NCBI RefSeq assembly: GCF_030323865.1
Contig: NZ_CP066362.1
Span: 3,472,001 to 3,536,000, forward strand
DNA length: 64,000 nt
Origin: Pseudarthrobacter defluvii
GTDB lineage: Bacteria > Actinomycetota > Actinomycetes > Actinomycetales > Micrococcaceae
Direction of reading: 5' to 3'
The notes under the pieces are model-generated. The model did not search any database. It was given only the letters and a program-made list of their open reading frames with translations, and was not told the origin of the DNA. The stretch's first letter is position 1; every line of letters starts with the position of its first letter. Positions 57,042-64,000 of the stretch are shown here, piece by piece. The position numbers and the translations under genes are program-made.

Positions 57042-58139
57042 TCAGAGTTCGAGGTTGACGGGTCCGGCGGCTGCCGAGACACACGTTTGGATCAGTTGGC
57101 CGGGTTCGCCGTGGATTTCTCCGGTACGGAGGTCGCGGACCTGCCCTGCCAGCAATGGCGTGAGGCAACTGTGGCAGATGCCCATACGGCAACCGCTGGG
57201 CATCAGCACCCCGGCGTCCTCGCCGATGTCCAGGATGGGGGTGTCGCCGTCGGCCTCCACCTCCCGGTCGCTGGCTTCGAAGGTGACCAGGCCGCCGTCG
57301 TGCCCCACAGCGGCGCTAAAGGTGGTGTTGAAGCGTTCGATCATCAGATTGCCGGCGTCTCCCGCCACGGCGACGTCAGTGCCGGGCGCCCGTGTGGTCA
57401 GGGCAGCCCGCTTCCACAACGCCTCGGCGTCATCAAGGAAGCTGTCCGGGCCGCAGGCGTAGGCTGCCCGTTCCTTCCAGTCCGGGCAGATCTCGTCCAG
57501 CTCCTTGGTGCTGGAGAAGTCCATGCGGCCCTGCTCCCCGGTGTACCAGTGCGCCAGCCGGAAATTCGGGAACTGGTCGGCAAGCTCAGCCAGTTCCTCA
57601 CGGAACAGGCTGTCATCCCGCGTGCGGGCTGAATGGACCAGCACGACGTCGGCATCCGGGCGCCGTGGGACCAGGGTACGGATCATGGACATCACCGGGG
57701 TGATGCCGCTGCCGGCCGTGACCATCAGGAGCGGACGGGGATGCTCCGGCAGGACGAAATCACCCTGCGGCGGGGCCAGGAACAGGACATCGCCGGGCTT
57801 GGTGGTGCGCACCAGGGTGCCGGATACCGCACCGACATCGGTCACGGTGATGGCCGGGTCCTTGCCGGCGGGGGCGCTGAGCGAGTAGGACCGCCAGTGG
57901 CGGACACCGTCGAGTTCGACGCCGATGCGCGCCCACTGCCCTGCAAGATGCGCTTTCCAGCCGCGGCCGGGGCGGAAGAAGATGGTGGCGGACTGGGCGG
58001 TCTCCTGGACCACCCGGGTGACCACGCCCCGCAGCTGCCGGGCAGAGTAGACCGGGTTGAAAAGCGAGAGGATGTCCTCGGGCGCCAAGGGGGTGGTGAG
58101 TACTGAAGCCGCCTGGGCCAGCTGTCGTAGCCGGATCAT
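57042..58139 (-). CDS. Ferredoxin reductase with C-terminal [2Fe-2S] domain, desaturase partner
   Basis: A 365-residue oxidoreductase. The FAD domain has RSYSLSAP near residue 84. The NAD(P) domain has TAGSGITPVMSMIRTL near 142 and ACGPDSF near 229. The plant-type ferredoxin C-terminus has CRMGICHSC plus a later Cys near 350. The order FNR-ferredoxin resembles Rv3230c, the electron donor of mycobacterial DesA3. It lies directly before the desaturase gene, which supports that role. Confidence 0.92.
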   Translation of the reverse strand: MIRLRQLAQAASVLTTPLAPEDILSLFNPVYSARQLRGVVTRVVQETAQSATIFFRPGRGWKAHLAGQWARIGVELDGVRHWRSYSLSAPAGKDPAITVTDVGAVSGTLVRTTKPGDVLFLAPPQGDFVLPEHPRPLLMVTAGSGITPVMSMIRTLVPRRPDADVVLVHSARTRDDSLFREELAELADQFPNFRLAHWYTGEQGRMDFSSTKELDEICPDWKERAAYACGPDSFLDDAEALWKRAALTTRAPGTDVAVAGDAGNLMIERFNTTFSAAVGHDGGLVTFEASDREVEADGDTPILDIGEDAGVLMPSGCRMGICHSCLTPLLAGQVRDLRTGEIHGEPGQLIQTCVSAAAGPVNLEL

Positions 58140-58282
58140 GCGTCAAAGCCTAGGGCGGCGCGAGCCATATTTCTCTCTCTCCGTCATATGACCGTTCAGC
58201 AGTCACAGTGTAGTTGGGGCGCGAAGCCCCCACACCGCACTTCAAGAGTAACGGTTAGGTCTCGCAAATAGTTCCCAGCGTC

Positions 58283-59308
58283 CTATCGGCTCCATCCCAG
58301 GGCCGGGGCAACGTGCTCCACGATGGTGCCCAGCAGCTTGGCGTTGAAATCCACGCCCAGCTGGTTGGGGACGGTCAGCAGCAGGGTGTCCGCCGCCTGT
58401 ACTGCAGTGTCGGCAGCGAGCTGCTCCGCCAGGTGGTCCGGCGGCCCCACATAGCTCTTGCCAAACCGGGCGGTGGTGCCGTCAATGACGCCAACCTGGT
58501 CCCGGCCGTCGCGGAGGGCGCTGCCTGCGAAGTAGTAGTTGTCCTCTTCATCAACAATTGGCAGGACGCTCCGGCTGACCGAAACACGTGGGGCATGGGG
58601 GTGTCCTGCCGCGGCCCACGCATCTCTGAACAGCTGGATTTGTTCGGCCTGAAGCTCATGGAAGGGAACGCCGGTGTCCTCGGTGAGCAGGGTGGAGCTC
58701 ATGAGGTTCATGCCCAGTTTCGCGGCCCACACCGCTGTTTTCCTGGTGCCGGCACCCCACCAGATCCGTTCCGCCAGTCCCGGGGACTGCGGCTGGATAG
58801 GCAGGAGTCCCGTGGCGCCGCCGGCGTAGCGGGGATCGGCCTGTGCCATACCGGCACCGGTGATGGCCTTGCGGAAGACTTCGGTGTGGCGCCGGGCCAT
58901 GTCAGCGTCGGCCTCCCCCGGCTCCGGGCGGTAGCCAAAAGCTGAGGCGCCTTCCAGCGCGGGCTCGGGTGAACCACGGCTGATGCCCAACTGCAGCCTG
59001 CCGCCGCTGATCAGGTCCGCCGCTGCGGCCTCCTCCGCCATATACAGCGGATTTTCGTAGCGCATATCGATGACGCCGGTACCGATCTCGATCCGGCTGG
59101 TGCGGGCGGCGATGGCGGACAGGAGCGGAAACGGCGATGCCTGCTGGCGCGCGAAGTGGTGGACGCGGAAGAACGCGCCGTCCACTCCCAGTTCCTCAGC
59201 GGCAACCGACAGGTCAATTCCCTGGAGCAGGGCGTCCGCCGCTGTCCTGGTGCGGGAACCCTGGCCGGGGCCCCAGTGGCCAAATGAAAGGAATCCAATA
59301 CGCTCCAT
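58283..59308 (-). CDS. LLM-class flavin-dependent oxidoreductase
   Basis: A 341-residue luciferase-like monooxygenase; I start at 59308, just after GGGAGGT, giving [15 protein letters not shown]. The FMN barrel segments are [31 protein letters not shown] and [10 protein letters not shown]. These enzymes usually use reduced flavin and oxygen or F420; the substrate is unknown. It lies divergent from the YnfA-like gene. Confidence 0.88.
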   Translation of the reverse strand: MERIGFLSFGHWGPGQGSRTRTAADALLQGIDLSVAAEELGVDGAFFRVHHFARQQASPFPLLSAIAARTSRIEIGTGVIDMRYENPLYMAEEAAAADLISGGRLQLGISRGSPEPALEGASAFGYRPEPGEADADMARRHTEVFRKAITGAGMAQADPRYAGGATGLLPIQPQSPGLAERIWWGAGTRKTAVWAAKLGMNLMSSTLLTEDTGVPFHELQAEQIQLFRDAWAAAGHPHAPRVSVSRSVLPIVDEEDNYYFAGSALRDGRDQVGVIDGTTARFGKSYVGPPDHLAEQLAADTAVQAADTLLLTVPNQLGVDFNAKLLGTIVEHVAPALGWSR

Positions 59309-59350
59309 ACCTCCCCCAACTGCCCGGGCGGCGGCCGCATTCCCGGCTGG

Positions 59351-59356
59351 CATGAT
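59351..59356 (+). promoter_or_regulatory. Leaderless -10 box of YnfA-like gene
   Basis: CATGAT, six bases, then the GTG at 59363. Confidence 0.45.
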
Positions 59357-59362
59357 GGCTGC

Positions 59363-59722
59363 GTGGGCATTCCGGAAGAAACCATCAACATTTTCAAAAC
59401 GATTGTGCTGTTCGTGCTTGCCGCCGGCGCGGAAATCGGCGGGGCGTGGCTGGTGTGGCAGGCCGTCCGTGAAGGTAAGGACTGGTGGTGGGCGGGGCTC
59501 GGGGTCATTGCGCTTGGCGTTTATGGCTTCGTGGCCACCCTCCAGCCGGATGCGCACTTCGGGAGGATCCTCGCTGCCTATGGCGGAGTGTTTGTGGCGG
59601 GTTCCCTGGCATGGGGCATGGCCTTTGACGGCTTCCGCCCGGACCGGTGGGACATCGCCGGATCCCTGGTGTGCCTGCTGGGCGTAGCGGTGATTATGTT
59701 TGCCCCGCGGAGCGGCGGATAA
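59363..59722 (+). CDS. YnfA/UPF0060 family membrane protein
   Basis: A 119-residue membrane protein with four helices and the family pattern: [14 protein letters not shown] in helix 1, [24 protein letters not shown] in the middle, and a charged DGFRPDRWD loop. YnfA proteins resemble small multidrug exporters, but function here is unproven. The GTG start has a leaderless -10 box. Confidence 0.87.
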   Translation: MGIPEETINIFKTIVLFVLAAGAEIGGAWLVWQAVREGKDWWWAGLGVIALGVYGFVATLQPDAHFGRILAAYGGVFVAGSLAWGMAFDGFRPDRWDIAGSLVCLLGVAVIMFAPRSGG

Positions 59723-59802
59723 GCAGTGGGACGGCTGATAAAACAGCGGGGGCAAAACGGCAGGCTGGTGGTTAGGATCTAGCCACAACGAAAGGCGGGG
59801 CT

Positions 59803-61005
59803 GTGGAGCGGACAGACTACTGCGTTATCGGCGGCGGGATTGTGGGCCTGGCAACCGCCTACCAGCTGCTGCGGAAGCAGCCGGGAGCCTCGCTGGTCCT
59901 GCTCGAGGCCGCGGAAACGCTGGCATCCCACCAGACCGGCCACAACAGCGGCGTGATCCATTCGGGCATCTACTACGCCCCGGGCAGCCTGAAGGCGCGG
60001 TTCAGCAAGGCCGGGGCGCAGCAGACCAAGGACTTCTGCCGGGAGCACGGCATCAGGTACGCCGAGCCGGGCAAGCTGTTGGTGGCTGCCTCAGAGGTGG
60101 AGCTGGCCCGGCTGGACGGCCTGGAGGAACGGGCTGCCGTCCACGAACTTGACTGCGAACGCATCGACCAGGCAGAACTCAGCCGGCGCGAGCCCAACAT
60201 TTCAGGGCTGGGCGCCCTGTTCATTCCCAGCACCGGCATCGTGGACTACCGGGAGGTGGCGCGCAGGCTGGCGGAACTCGTCACGGAGGCCGGCGGACGC
60301 GTTGTCACGGGAGCCAAGGTGAGCTCCATCGTGGAACATCCGGACCGCGTGGAGGTGGGCACCGGCCAGGAACGTTATTCCTGCCGCCGGCTGGTGGCCT
60401 GCGCCGGCCTGCAGTCGGACCGGCTGGCGGAACTGGCCGGAATGGCCATCGACGTCCAGATCATCCCCTTCCGCGGCGAGTACTTTGAGCTGCCCGCAGC
60501 CAAATCGGACTACGTCCGCCACCTCATCTACCCCGTACCGGACCCGGAGCTGCCCTTCCTGGGCGTGCACCTCACCCCAACCATCGACGGCAGCATCACG
60601 GTGGGACCCAACGCGGTGCTGGGCCTGGCCCGCGAGGGGTATCCCAAGTTTTCCGTGGACATGAAGGACGTGGCCCGCTTTGTGCGCTTCCCAGGACTCT
60701 GGCACGTGGCCTGGTCCAACGCCGCCACCGCGGTGCGCGAAGCCAGGAACTCGCTGTTCAAGGGAAGCTACCTGCAGGAGTGCCGTAAATACGCACCCGG
60801 CCTGGCCAAGGCGGACCTGCTGCCCTACGAGGCCGGCATCAGGGCCCAGGCCGTGCGCCGTGACGGTACGCTCCTCCATGACTTCCTGCTGGCTGAGACG
60901 GACCGGATGATCCACGTGCTGAACGCACCGTCGCCCGCCGCCACAGCCGCCCTGCCGATTGGCGAGCATTTGGCAGGCAAAGCTGCGCTCCGGCACGCCG
61001 CCTGA
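59803..61005 (+). CDS. lhgO: L-2-hydroxyglutarate oxidase
   Basis: A 400-residue FAD enzyme that oxidises L-2-hydroxyglutarate to 2-oxoglutarate. The FAD motif CVIGGGIVGLATAYQL begins at residue 7. HQTGHNSGVIHSGIYY near 43 is the hallmark of LhgO, PFRGEYFEL near 223 and VHLTPTIDGSITVGPNAVL near 249 are further signatures. The start is GTG. It stands alone, and its terminator follows. Confidence 0.9.
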   Translation: MERTDYCVIGGGIVGLATAYQLLRKQPGASLVLLEAAETLASHQTGHNSGVIHSGIYYAPGSLKARFSKAGAQQTKDFCREHGIRYAEPGKLLVAASEVELARLDGLEERAAVHELDCERIDQAELSRREPNISGLGALFIPSTGIVDYREVARRLAELVTEAGGRVVTGAKVSSIVEHPDRVEVGTGQERYSCRRLVACAGLQSDRLAELAGMAIDVQIIPFRGEYFELPAAKSDYVRHLIYPVPDPELPFLGVHLTPTIDGSITVGPNAVLGLAREGYPKFSVDMKDVARFVRFPGLWHVAWSNAATAVREARNSLFKGSYLQECRKYAPGLAKADLLPYEAGIRAQAVRRDGTLLHDFLLAETDRMIHVLNAPSPAATAALPIGEHLAGKAALRHAA

Positions 61006-61011
61006 AAGTGG

Positions 61012-61051
61012 AAGCCTCTCCGCTTGATTGGGGGGCCAAAACGGAGAGGCT
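61012..61051 (+). terminator. lhgO terminator
   Basis: AGCCTCTCCG pairs with CGGAGAGGCT across a 19-base loop. It lies just after the stop; the T-run is weak. Confidence 0.55.
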
Positions 61052-61120
61052 GGAACCAAACTAATAGCAAGCATGCTTAGTTTCCAAATCGGGTGTCCGT
61101 ACGCACCATTCACGCACGGC

Positions 61121-61126
61121 TAAACT
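61121..61126 (+). promoter_or_regulatory. Leaderless -10 box of DUF202 gene 1
   Basis: TAAACT, six bases, then the GTG at 61133. Confidence 0.5.
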
Positions 61127-61132
61127 GACCCG

Positions 61133-61537
61133 GTGATCAACAGTGAGCAGCCGCGCAGGCGTGAAACTACGCCGTCGCGCGGAAGAATCGCCGAACGGCT
61201 GCTGCCGGGTGGCGAGGAACCGGACCCGCGCTTCACCCTTGCGAACGAGCGCACCTTCCTGGCCTGGATCCGCACATCCTTGGCACTGCTGGCGGGCGGC
61301 ATCGCCCTCGAGGCATTCACTTCGGGTCTTTTCATCGAGCCGGTCCGGAAGGGCTTGGCGGTACTGTTGCTGCTGCTGGGCATGATGCTCAGCGGCGGCG
61401 CCGCGGTCCGGTGGCTTCGCGTGGAGCGCAGCATGCGCAGCAAGGCCCCGCTCCCCCTGCCGCTTTTCGTGCCGTTGCTGGCCGGGGCAGGCGCGCTGGC
61501 GGCCGCCGTCGTACTGGTCTTTATTCTCTGGCGCTGA
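61133..61537 (+). CDS. DUF202 (YidH-like) membrane protein
   Basis: A 134-residue protein. A polar N-terminus leads to the family motif LANERTFLAWIRTSLALLAGGIAL near residue 37, then two more membrane helices with VRWLRVERSM between. Its role is unknown; similar genes often come in pairs. It is followed four bases later by a second, shorter DUF202 gene. The start is GTG with a leaderless -10 box. Confidence 0.85.
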   Translation: MINSEQPRRRETTPSRGRIAERLLPGGEEPDPRFTLANERTFLAWIRTSLALLAGGIALEAFTSGLFIEPVRKGLAVLLLLLGMMLSGGAAVRWLRVERSMRSKAPLPLPLFVPLLAGAGALAAAVVLVFILWR

Positions 61538-61541
61538 TCCT

Positions 61542-61874
61542 GTGGCTTCCCGCGCACCCAGCCCCCACGGTGATCCCGGCCTGCAGCCCGAGCGGACCGC
61601 CCTCGCGTGGGGCCGGACCATGTTGGCGCTGGTGACGGCGAGCGCATTCTTCCTGCGCTGGCTTCCCACCTACGGGGCGCCCATCCTGATGCTGCCGGTG
61701 GTGTCCGGCGGCGCTGCCCTTGCCATCTACCTCACCCAGCGCCGCCGCTACCTGAAGAGGTCCCACGGTTTGGCAGGCGAGAGCATCGAGGCGGACCTGC
61801 CCGCCGTACTGTGGACCTCTCTGGCCGGGGTACTCCTGGGCGTCCTCGGCATCCTGGTGGTCTTCGTCAGCTAG
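61542..61874 (+). CDS. Second DUF202 membrane protein
   Basis: A 110-residue protein with GLQPERTALAWGRTMLALVTASAF near residue 13, the DUF202 signature, and three membrane helices. The GTG start follows the first DUF202 gene by four bases, so they are co-translated and may form a heteromer. Function is unknown. Confidence 0.82.
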   Translation: MASRAPSPHGDPGLQPERTALAWGRTMLALVTASAFFLRWLPTYGAPILMLPVVSGGAALAIYLTQRRRYLKRSHGLAGESIEADLPAVLWTSLAGVLLGVLGILVVFVS

Positions 61875-61896
61875 CGGCGCGGGTCAGCCAACAGCC

Positions 61897-62295
61897 TTAG
61901 AACATCGGCAGGACGAAGCCGGCCAGCAACGCCACCGAGCCGATTGCGGTCAGGCAGCGGCCCAAGACCGAAGCAGTCCTGCCGGCTTCCTCAGGCCTGG
62001 CGGTCTGCCACTGCGTTGGGCGCTTGGGGTGGTAGTAGATGGGCAGGGTGTCCCCCACTGCCATGTCCCTGATGTCGTACGGGGACATGGGGGCGTTGTG
62101 CACCTGGTGCTTCCGGTCGAACCAGCGGAACCCCACCCCGGTGGAATCGGAGTACACCACAGCCTCGGCCACATCCCAGGGGTGCACGAAACGGCGAAGG
62201 AACCCGGTGTAGAAGAGCAGTCCCAGCCCGGCGGGCAGGCACAACCAGGTGAGGACCTCCAGGATGGGACCTGCCATATCAAGCGCAGTGGGCAT
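61897..62295 (-). CDS. Small membrane protein, DUF3592-like
   Basis: A 132-residue protein with one hydrophobic helix near each end. The middle is a soluble beta-like domain with DSTGVGFRWFDRKHQVHNAP and the ending VGDTLPIYYHPKRPTQWQ, a pattern seen in DUF3592 proteins. The function is unknown. It converges on the DUF202 pair. Confidence 0.65.
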   Translation of the reverse strand: MPTALDMAGPILEVLTWLCLPAGLGLLFYTGFLRRFVHPWDVAEAVVYSDSTGVGFRWFDRKHQVHNAPMSPYDIRDMAVGDTLPIYYHPKRPTQWQTARPEEAGRTASVLGRCLTAIGSVALLAGFVLPMF

Positions 62296-62380
62296 GAAAT
62301 TGATGGTACAGCGCGGGGACTGGTGGCTTCAGCAGCTGATACGTACGCTGAAGGGGACCGGACCGGAGTAAGGGGAAACC

Positions 62381-62614
62381 ATGAATGATCAGGATATTTT
62401 GACGCACATCCAGGCCCTGGTGGAGGAGGAGCACTCGCTGCGGGAGGGTTCAGAAGGTGGCCAGCCGGACCCCGCGCGGCTGAAGTACGTGGAAGAGAGC
62501 CTGGACCAGTGCTGGGACCTGCTGCGCCAGCGCCGCGCCAAGAAGGACTCAGGAGAGAACCCGGACGACGCCGAAGCCCGCCCCATCAGCGAGGTTGAGG
62601 GCTACCGGCAGTAA
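62381..62614 (+). CDS. DUF2630 family protein
   Basis: A 77-residue, mostly helical, acidic protein. MNDQDILTHIQALVEEEHSLRE and LKYVEESLDQCWDLLRQRRAK match the DUF2630 family. The stop overlaps the nitrilase start by one base (TAATG), so the pair is translationally coupled. Its role is unknown. Confidence 0.83.
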   Translation: MNDQDILTHIQALVEEEHSLREGSEGGQPDPARLKYVEESLDQCWDLLRQRRAKKDSGENPDDAEARPISEVEGYRQ

Positions 62615-63408
62615 TGCGCATCGCAGTTGCCCAAATCATCAGCGGCGCCGACACCGCCGCCAACCTTGAACTGGTGTGGGACTACGCTGCCCAGGCAAAG
62701 AACGCCGGCGCGCAGTTGGTGGTCTTCCCGGAGGCAACCATGCGCGCCTTCGGCCACTCCCTGAAGGACATCGCCGAACCCGTCGACGGCCCGTGGGCCA
62801 GCGAGGTCCGCAGGATGGCGCGGGAGCTGGAGATTACGGTCGTGGCAGGCATGTTCACTCCGGGCCGGGACGGCCGGGTCCGCAATACGCTGCTGGTCAC
62901 CGGCCCCCGGGTGGAGGCCTCCTATGACAAGGTCCACCTTTTCGACGCCTTCGGCTTCACGGAGTCAAAGACAGTGGATGCGGGGGAAGCGCCTGTGACC
63001 TTCGAGTTGGACGGGACAGTCTTCGGTCTGGCCACGTGCTATGACGTCCGCTTTCCGGGCTTGTTCACGGCCAACGCCAATGCGGGAGCGCAGGTGAACA
63101 TCGTGTGCGCGTCCTGGGGCGCGGGTCCCGGCAAGGCGGAACAGTGGGACCTCCTGGTGCGCGCCCGCGCGCTGGACAGCACCACCTTCGTGGTTGCCTG
63201 TGGCCAGGGCGACCCCGAAGCCATCGGCGCGGGCCCGGCAGGAACGGCACCCACCGGAATCGGACACAGCGCCGTCGTCACCCCCTTGGGTAAGCCGGTG
63301 GTGGCTCTGGGCGGCAAGCCGGAACTCGCCGTCGTCGATATCGATCCCTCAACAGTGGACGACGTCCGCGCCGCGCTGCCGGTCCTGGCCAACGCCCGTA
63401 CCTTCTGA
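62614..63408 (+). CDS. Carbon-nitrogen hydrolase (nitrilase superfamily)
   Basis: A 264-residue nitrilase-fold amidase. The catalytic triad is Glu40 in VVFPEATMR, Lys106 in YDKVHLFDAFG and Cys142 in ATCYDVRFP. The YDKVHLFDAFGF segment resembles Nit1/Nit2-type omega-amidases or deaminated-glutathione amidases. Such a repair or amide-scavenging role is inferred. It overlaps the DUF2630 gene by one base. Confidence 0.9.
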   Translation: MRIAVAQIISGADTAANLELVWDYAAQAKNAGAQLVVFPEATMRAFGHSLKDIAEPVDGPWASEVRRMARELEITVVAGMFTPGRDGRVRNTLLVTGPRVEASYDKVHLFDAFGFTESKTVDAGEAPVTFELDGTVFGLATCYDVRFPGLFTANANAGAQVNIVCASWGAGPGKAEQWDLLVRARALDSTTFVVACGQGDPEAIGAGPAGTAPTGIGHSAVVTPLGKPVVALGGKPELAVVDIDPSTVDDVRAALPVLANARTF

Positions 63409-63478
63409 CATTGGTGAGGCGCTGTTCATGGCCCCGAAACAGAGGCCACAAAAGCGGACGACGGCGGTTCTCACCGGT

Positions 63479-63500
63479 CGGCGGGCCGTTTGGCCCGCCG
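63479..63500 (+). terminator. Nitrilase stem-loop
   Basis: CGGCGGGCC pairs with GGCCCGCCG across a four-base loop. A TTACGG follows; there is no strong T-run. Confidence 0.55.
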
Positions 63501-63555
63501 TTACGGGGAACTGGAGGGGTACCCGCCTTTTGCGCCCACCCGCGGTGGAGGGGCC

Positions 63556-63572
63556 GTTTACATTCCGGAAAC
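63556..63572. promoter_or_regulatory. GlnR-like box 1 upstream of amt
   Basis: The segment TTTAC-ATTCCG-GAAAC fits the actinobacterial GlnR pattern gTnAC-N6-GaAAC apart from the first base. Confidence 0.5.
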
Positions 63573-63609
63573 ATGGCCGACACGTGAACTTCACGCCCGC
63601 GCGATTTGT

Positions 63610-63625
63610 GTAACGTGGGCGCAAC
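63610..63625. promoter_or_regulatory. GlnR-like box 2 upstream of amt
   Basis: GTAAC-GTGGGC-GCAAC fits gTnAC-N6-GaAAC with one mismatch, 54 bases after the first box. Confidence 0.5.
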
Positions 63626-63733
63626 TTTAGAGGGCATTGGCTGAAACACGCTGCGCCAAAAATGGATCCCGGGGGAAATGCTCCGGGGCCAACCAGGTCC
63701 CGCACCAAGATCACGTTGCGAAGGGACCCACCG

Positions 63734-64000
63734 GTGGAAATCACTGCCCAACACGTCTGGCTGATGATTTCGGCCGCAATGGTACTGCTGATGACCCCCG
63801 GGCTTGGCCTCTTCTACGGCGGCATGACCCGCGCCAAGGCGGCCCTCAACATGATCATGATGAGCTTCATCTCGGCAGGGATTGTCGGCGTGGTGTGGGT
63901 CCTCTGGGGTTACTCGATGACCACCGGCAACGGCTTCCTTGGGCTGTTCGGCAATCCCTTCACCAGCTTCGGACTACAGAACCTGATGGGTTCCCCTGAC
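63734..64000 (+). CDS. amt: Ammonium transporter, N-terminal part (cut by window edge)
   Basis: The GTG at 63734, seven bases after AAGGGA, starts an open frame of 89 codons running off the window. EITAQHVWLMISAAMVLLMTP forms helix 1. FYGGMTRAKAALNMIMMSF is the typical Amt helix 2 segment, and VLWGYSM follows in helix 3. Amt proteins import ammonium; glnK and glnD often follow downstream. Two GlnR-like boxes upstream suggest nitrogen control. Confidence 0.92.
   Translation, partial: MEITAQHVWLMISAAMVLLMTPGLGLFYGGMTRAKAALNMIMMSFISAGIVGVVWVLWGYSMTTGNGFLGLFGNPFTSFGLQNLMGSPD

Larger units (their letters stand above)
63409..63733. other. Control region upstream of amt
   Basis: This 325-base gap holds the nitrilase terminator hairpin and two GlnR-like boxes. 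I see no gene in it. Confidence 0.55.

Overview
The window is high-GC, gene-dense actinobacterial chromosome. The homodimeric AceE-type pyruvate dehydrogenase, the GAF-ANTAR protein, the DUF222/HNH endonuclease, the frequent GTG starts and many apparently leaderless -10 boxes (TAnnnT about six bases before the start codon) all fit the Micrococcaceae, most likely Arthrobacter or Pseudarthrobacter. I saw no tRNA, rRNA, insertion sequence, integrase or CRISPR array.

Layout. 0-6 kb: end of a TPR protein, purD-purC, a membrane-anchored sulfite-oxidase-family protein, an asparaginase and a sterol-carrier-like protein. 5.8-9 kb (minus): SDR, Asp/Glu-racemase-family enzyme and NCS1 permease. 9.3-16 kb: aceE, a MocA-like cytidylyltransferase, a frameshifted HNH gene, a uracil-DNA-glycosylase-family protein and an aldo/keto reductase. 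16-25 kb: a purine block with fused FeS-Mo xanthine dehydrogenase, its FAD subunit, XdhC, an AzgA-type permease and guanine deaminase (all minus), then a divergent 8-oxoguanine deaminase. 25-28 kb: a LigD-type polymerase, a secreted GH16 enzyme and an orphan 64-residue protein. 28-37 kb: uricase, NCS2 urate/xanthine permease, an IclR regulator, malic enzyme, malate synthase, a DUF6986 lyase-like protein and ureidoglycine aminohydrolase. 37-64 kb: alcohol dehydrogenase, HAD phosphatase, GH15 and GH1 glycosidases, App1 phosphatase, an Hsp20-DnaJ operon facing a MerR gene, PAP2 phosphatase, a subtilase, an accessory adenylate kinase, GAF-ANTAR and receiver-only regulators, an ArsR-CDF metal operon, a fatty-acid desaturase with its reductase, L-2-hydroxyglutarate oxidase, small membrane proteins, a nitrilase and the start of an ammonium transporter.

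Main theme. From about 6 to 37 kb the purine-to-glyoxylate genes are scattered among unrelated ones. They share an operator: a 15-bp imperfect palindrome of the form TTCC-N7-GGAA/GAAA. It usually occurs as two copies with centres exactly 21 bp apart. Copies lie before the NCS1 operon, between guaD and 8-oxoguanine deaminase, before the 64-residue gene, before uricase, before malic enzyme, singly before the IclR gene and possibly before aceE. The IclR protein is the obvious AllR-like candidate. Purines would run guanine/8-oxoguanine to xanthine to urate to the ureides, then ureidoglycolate and glyoxylate. Malate synthase, malic enzyme and pyruvate dehydrogenase could then burn glyoxylate as a cycle. 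Genes for hydroxyisourate hydrolase, OHCU decarboxylase, allantoinase and allantoate or ureidoglycolate breakdown are absent from this window. Unusual candidates sit in their place: a racemase-family enzyme with AMDase-like Gly/Cys residues, the DUF6986 protein and the orphan small protein.
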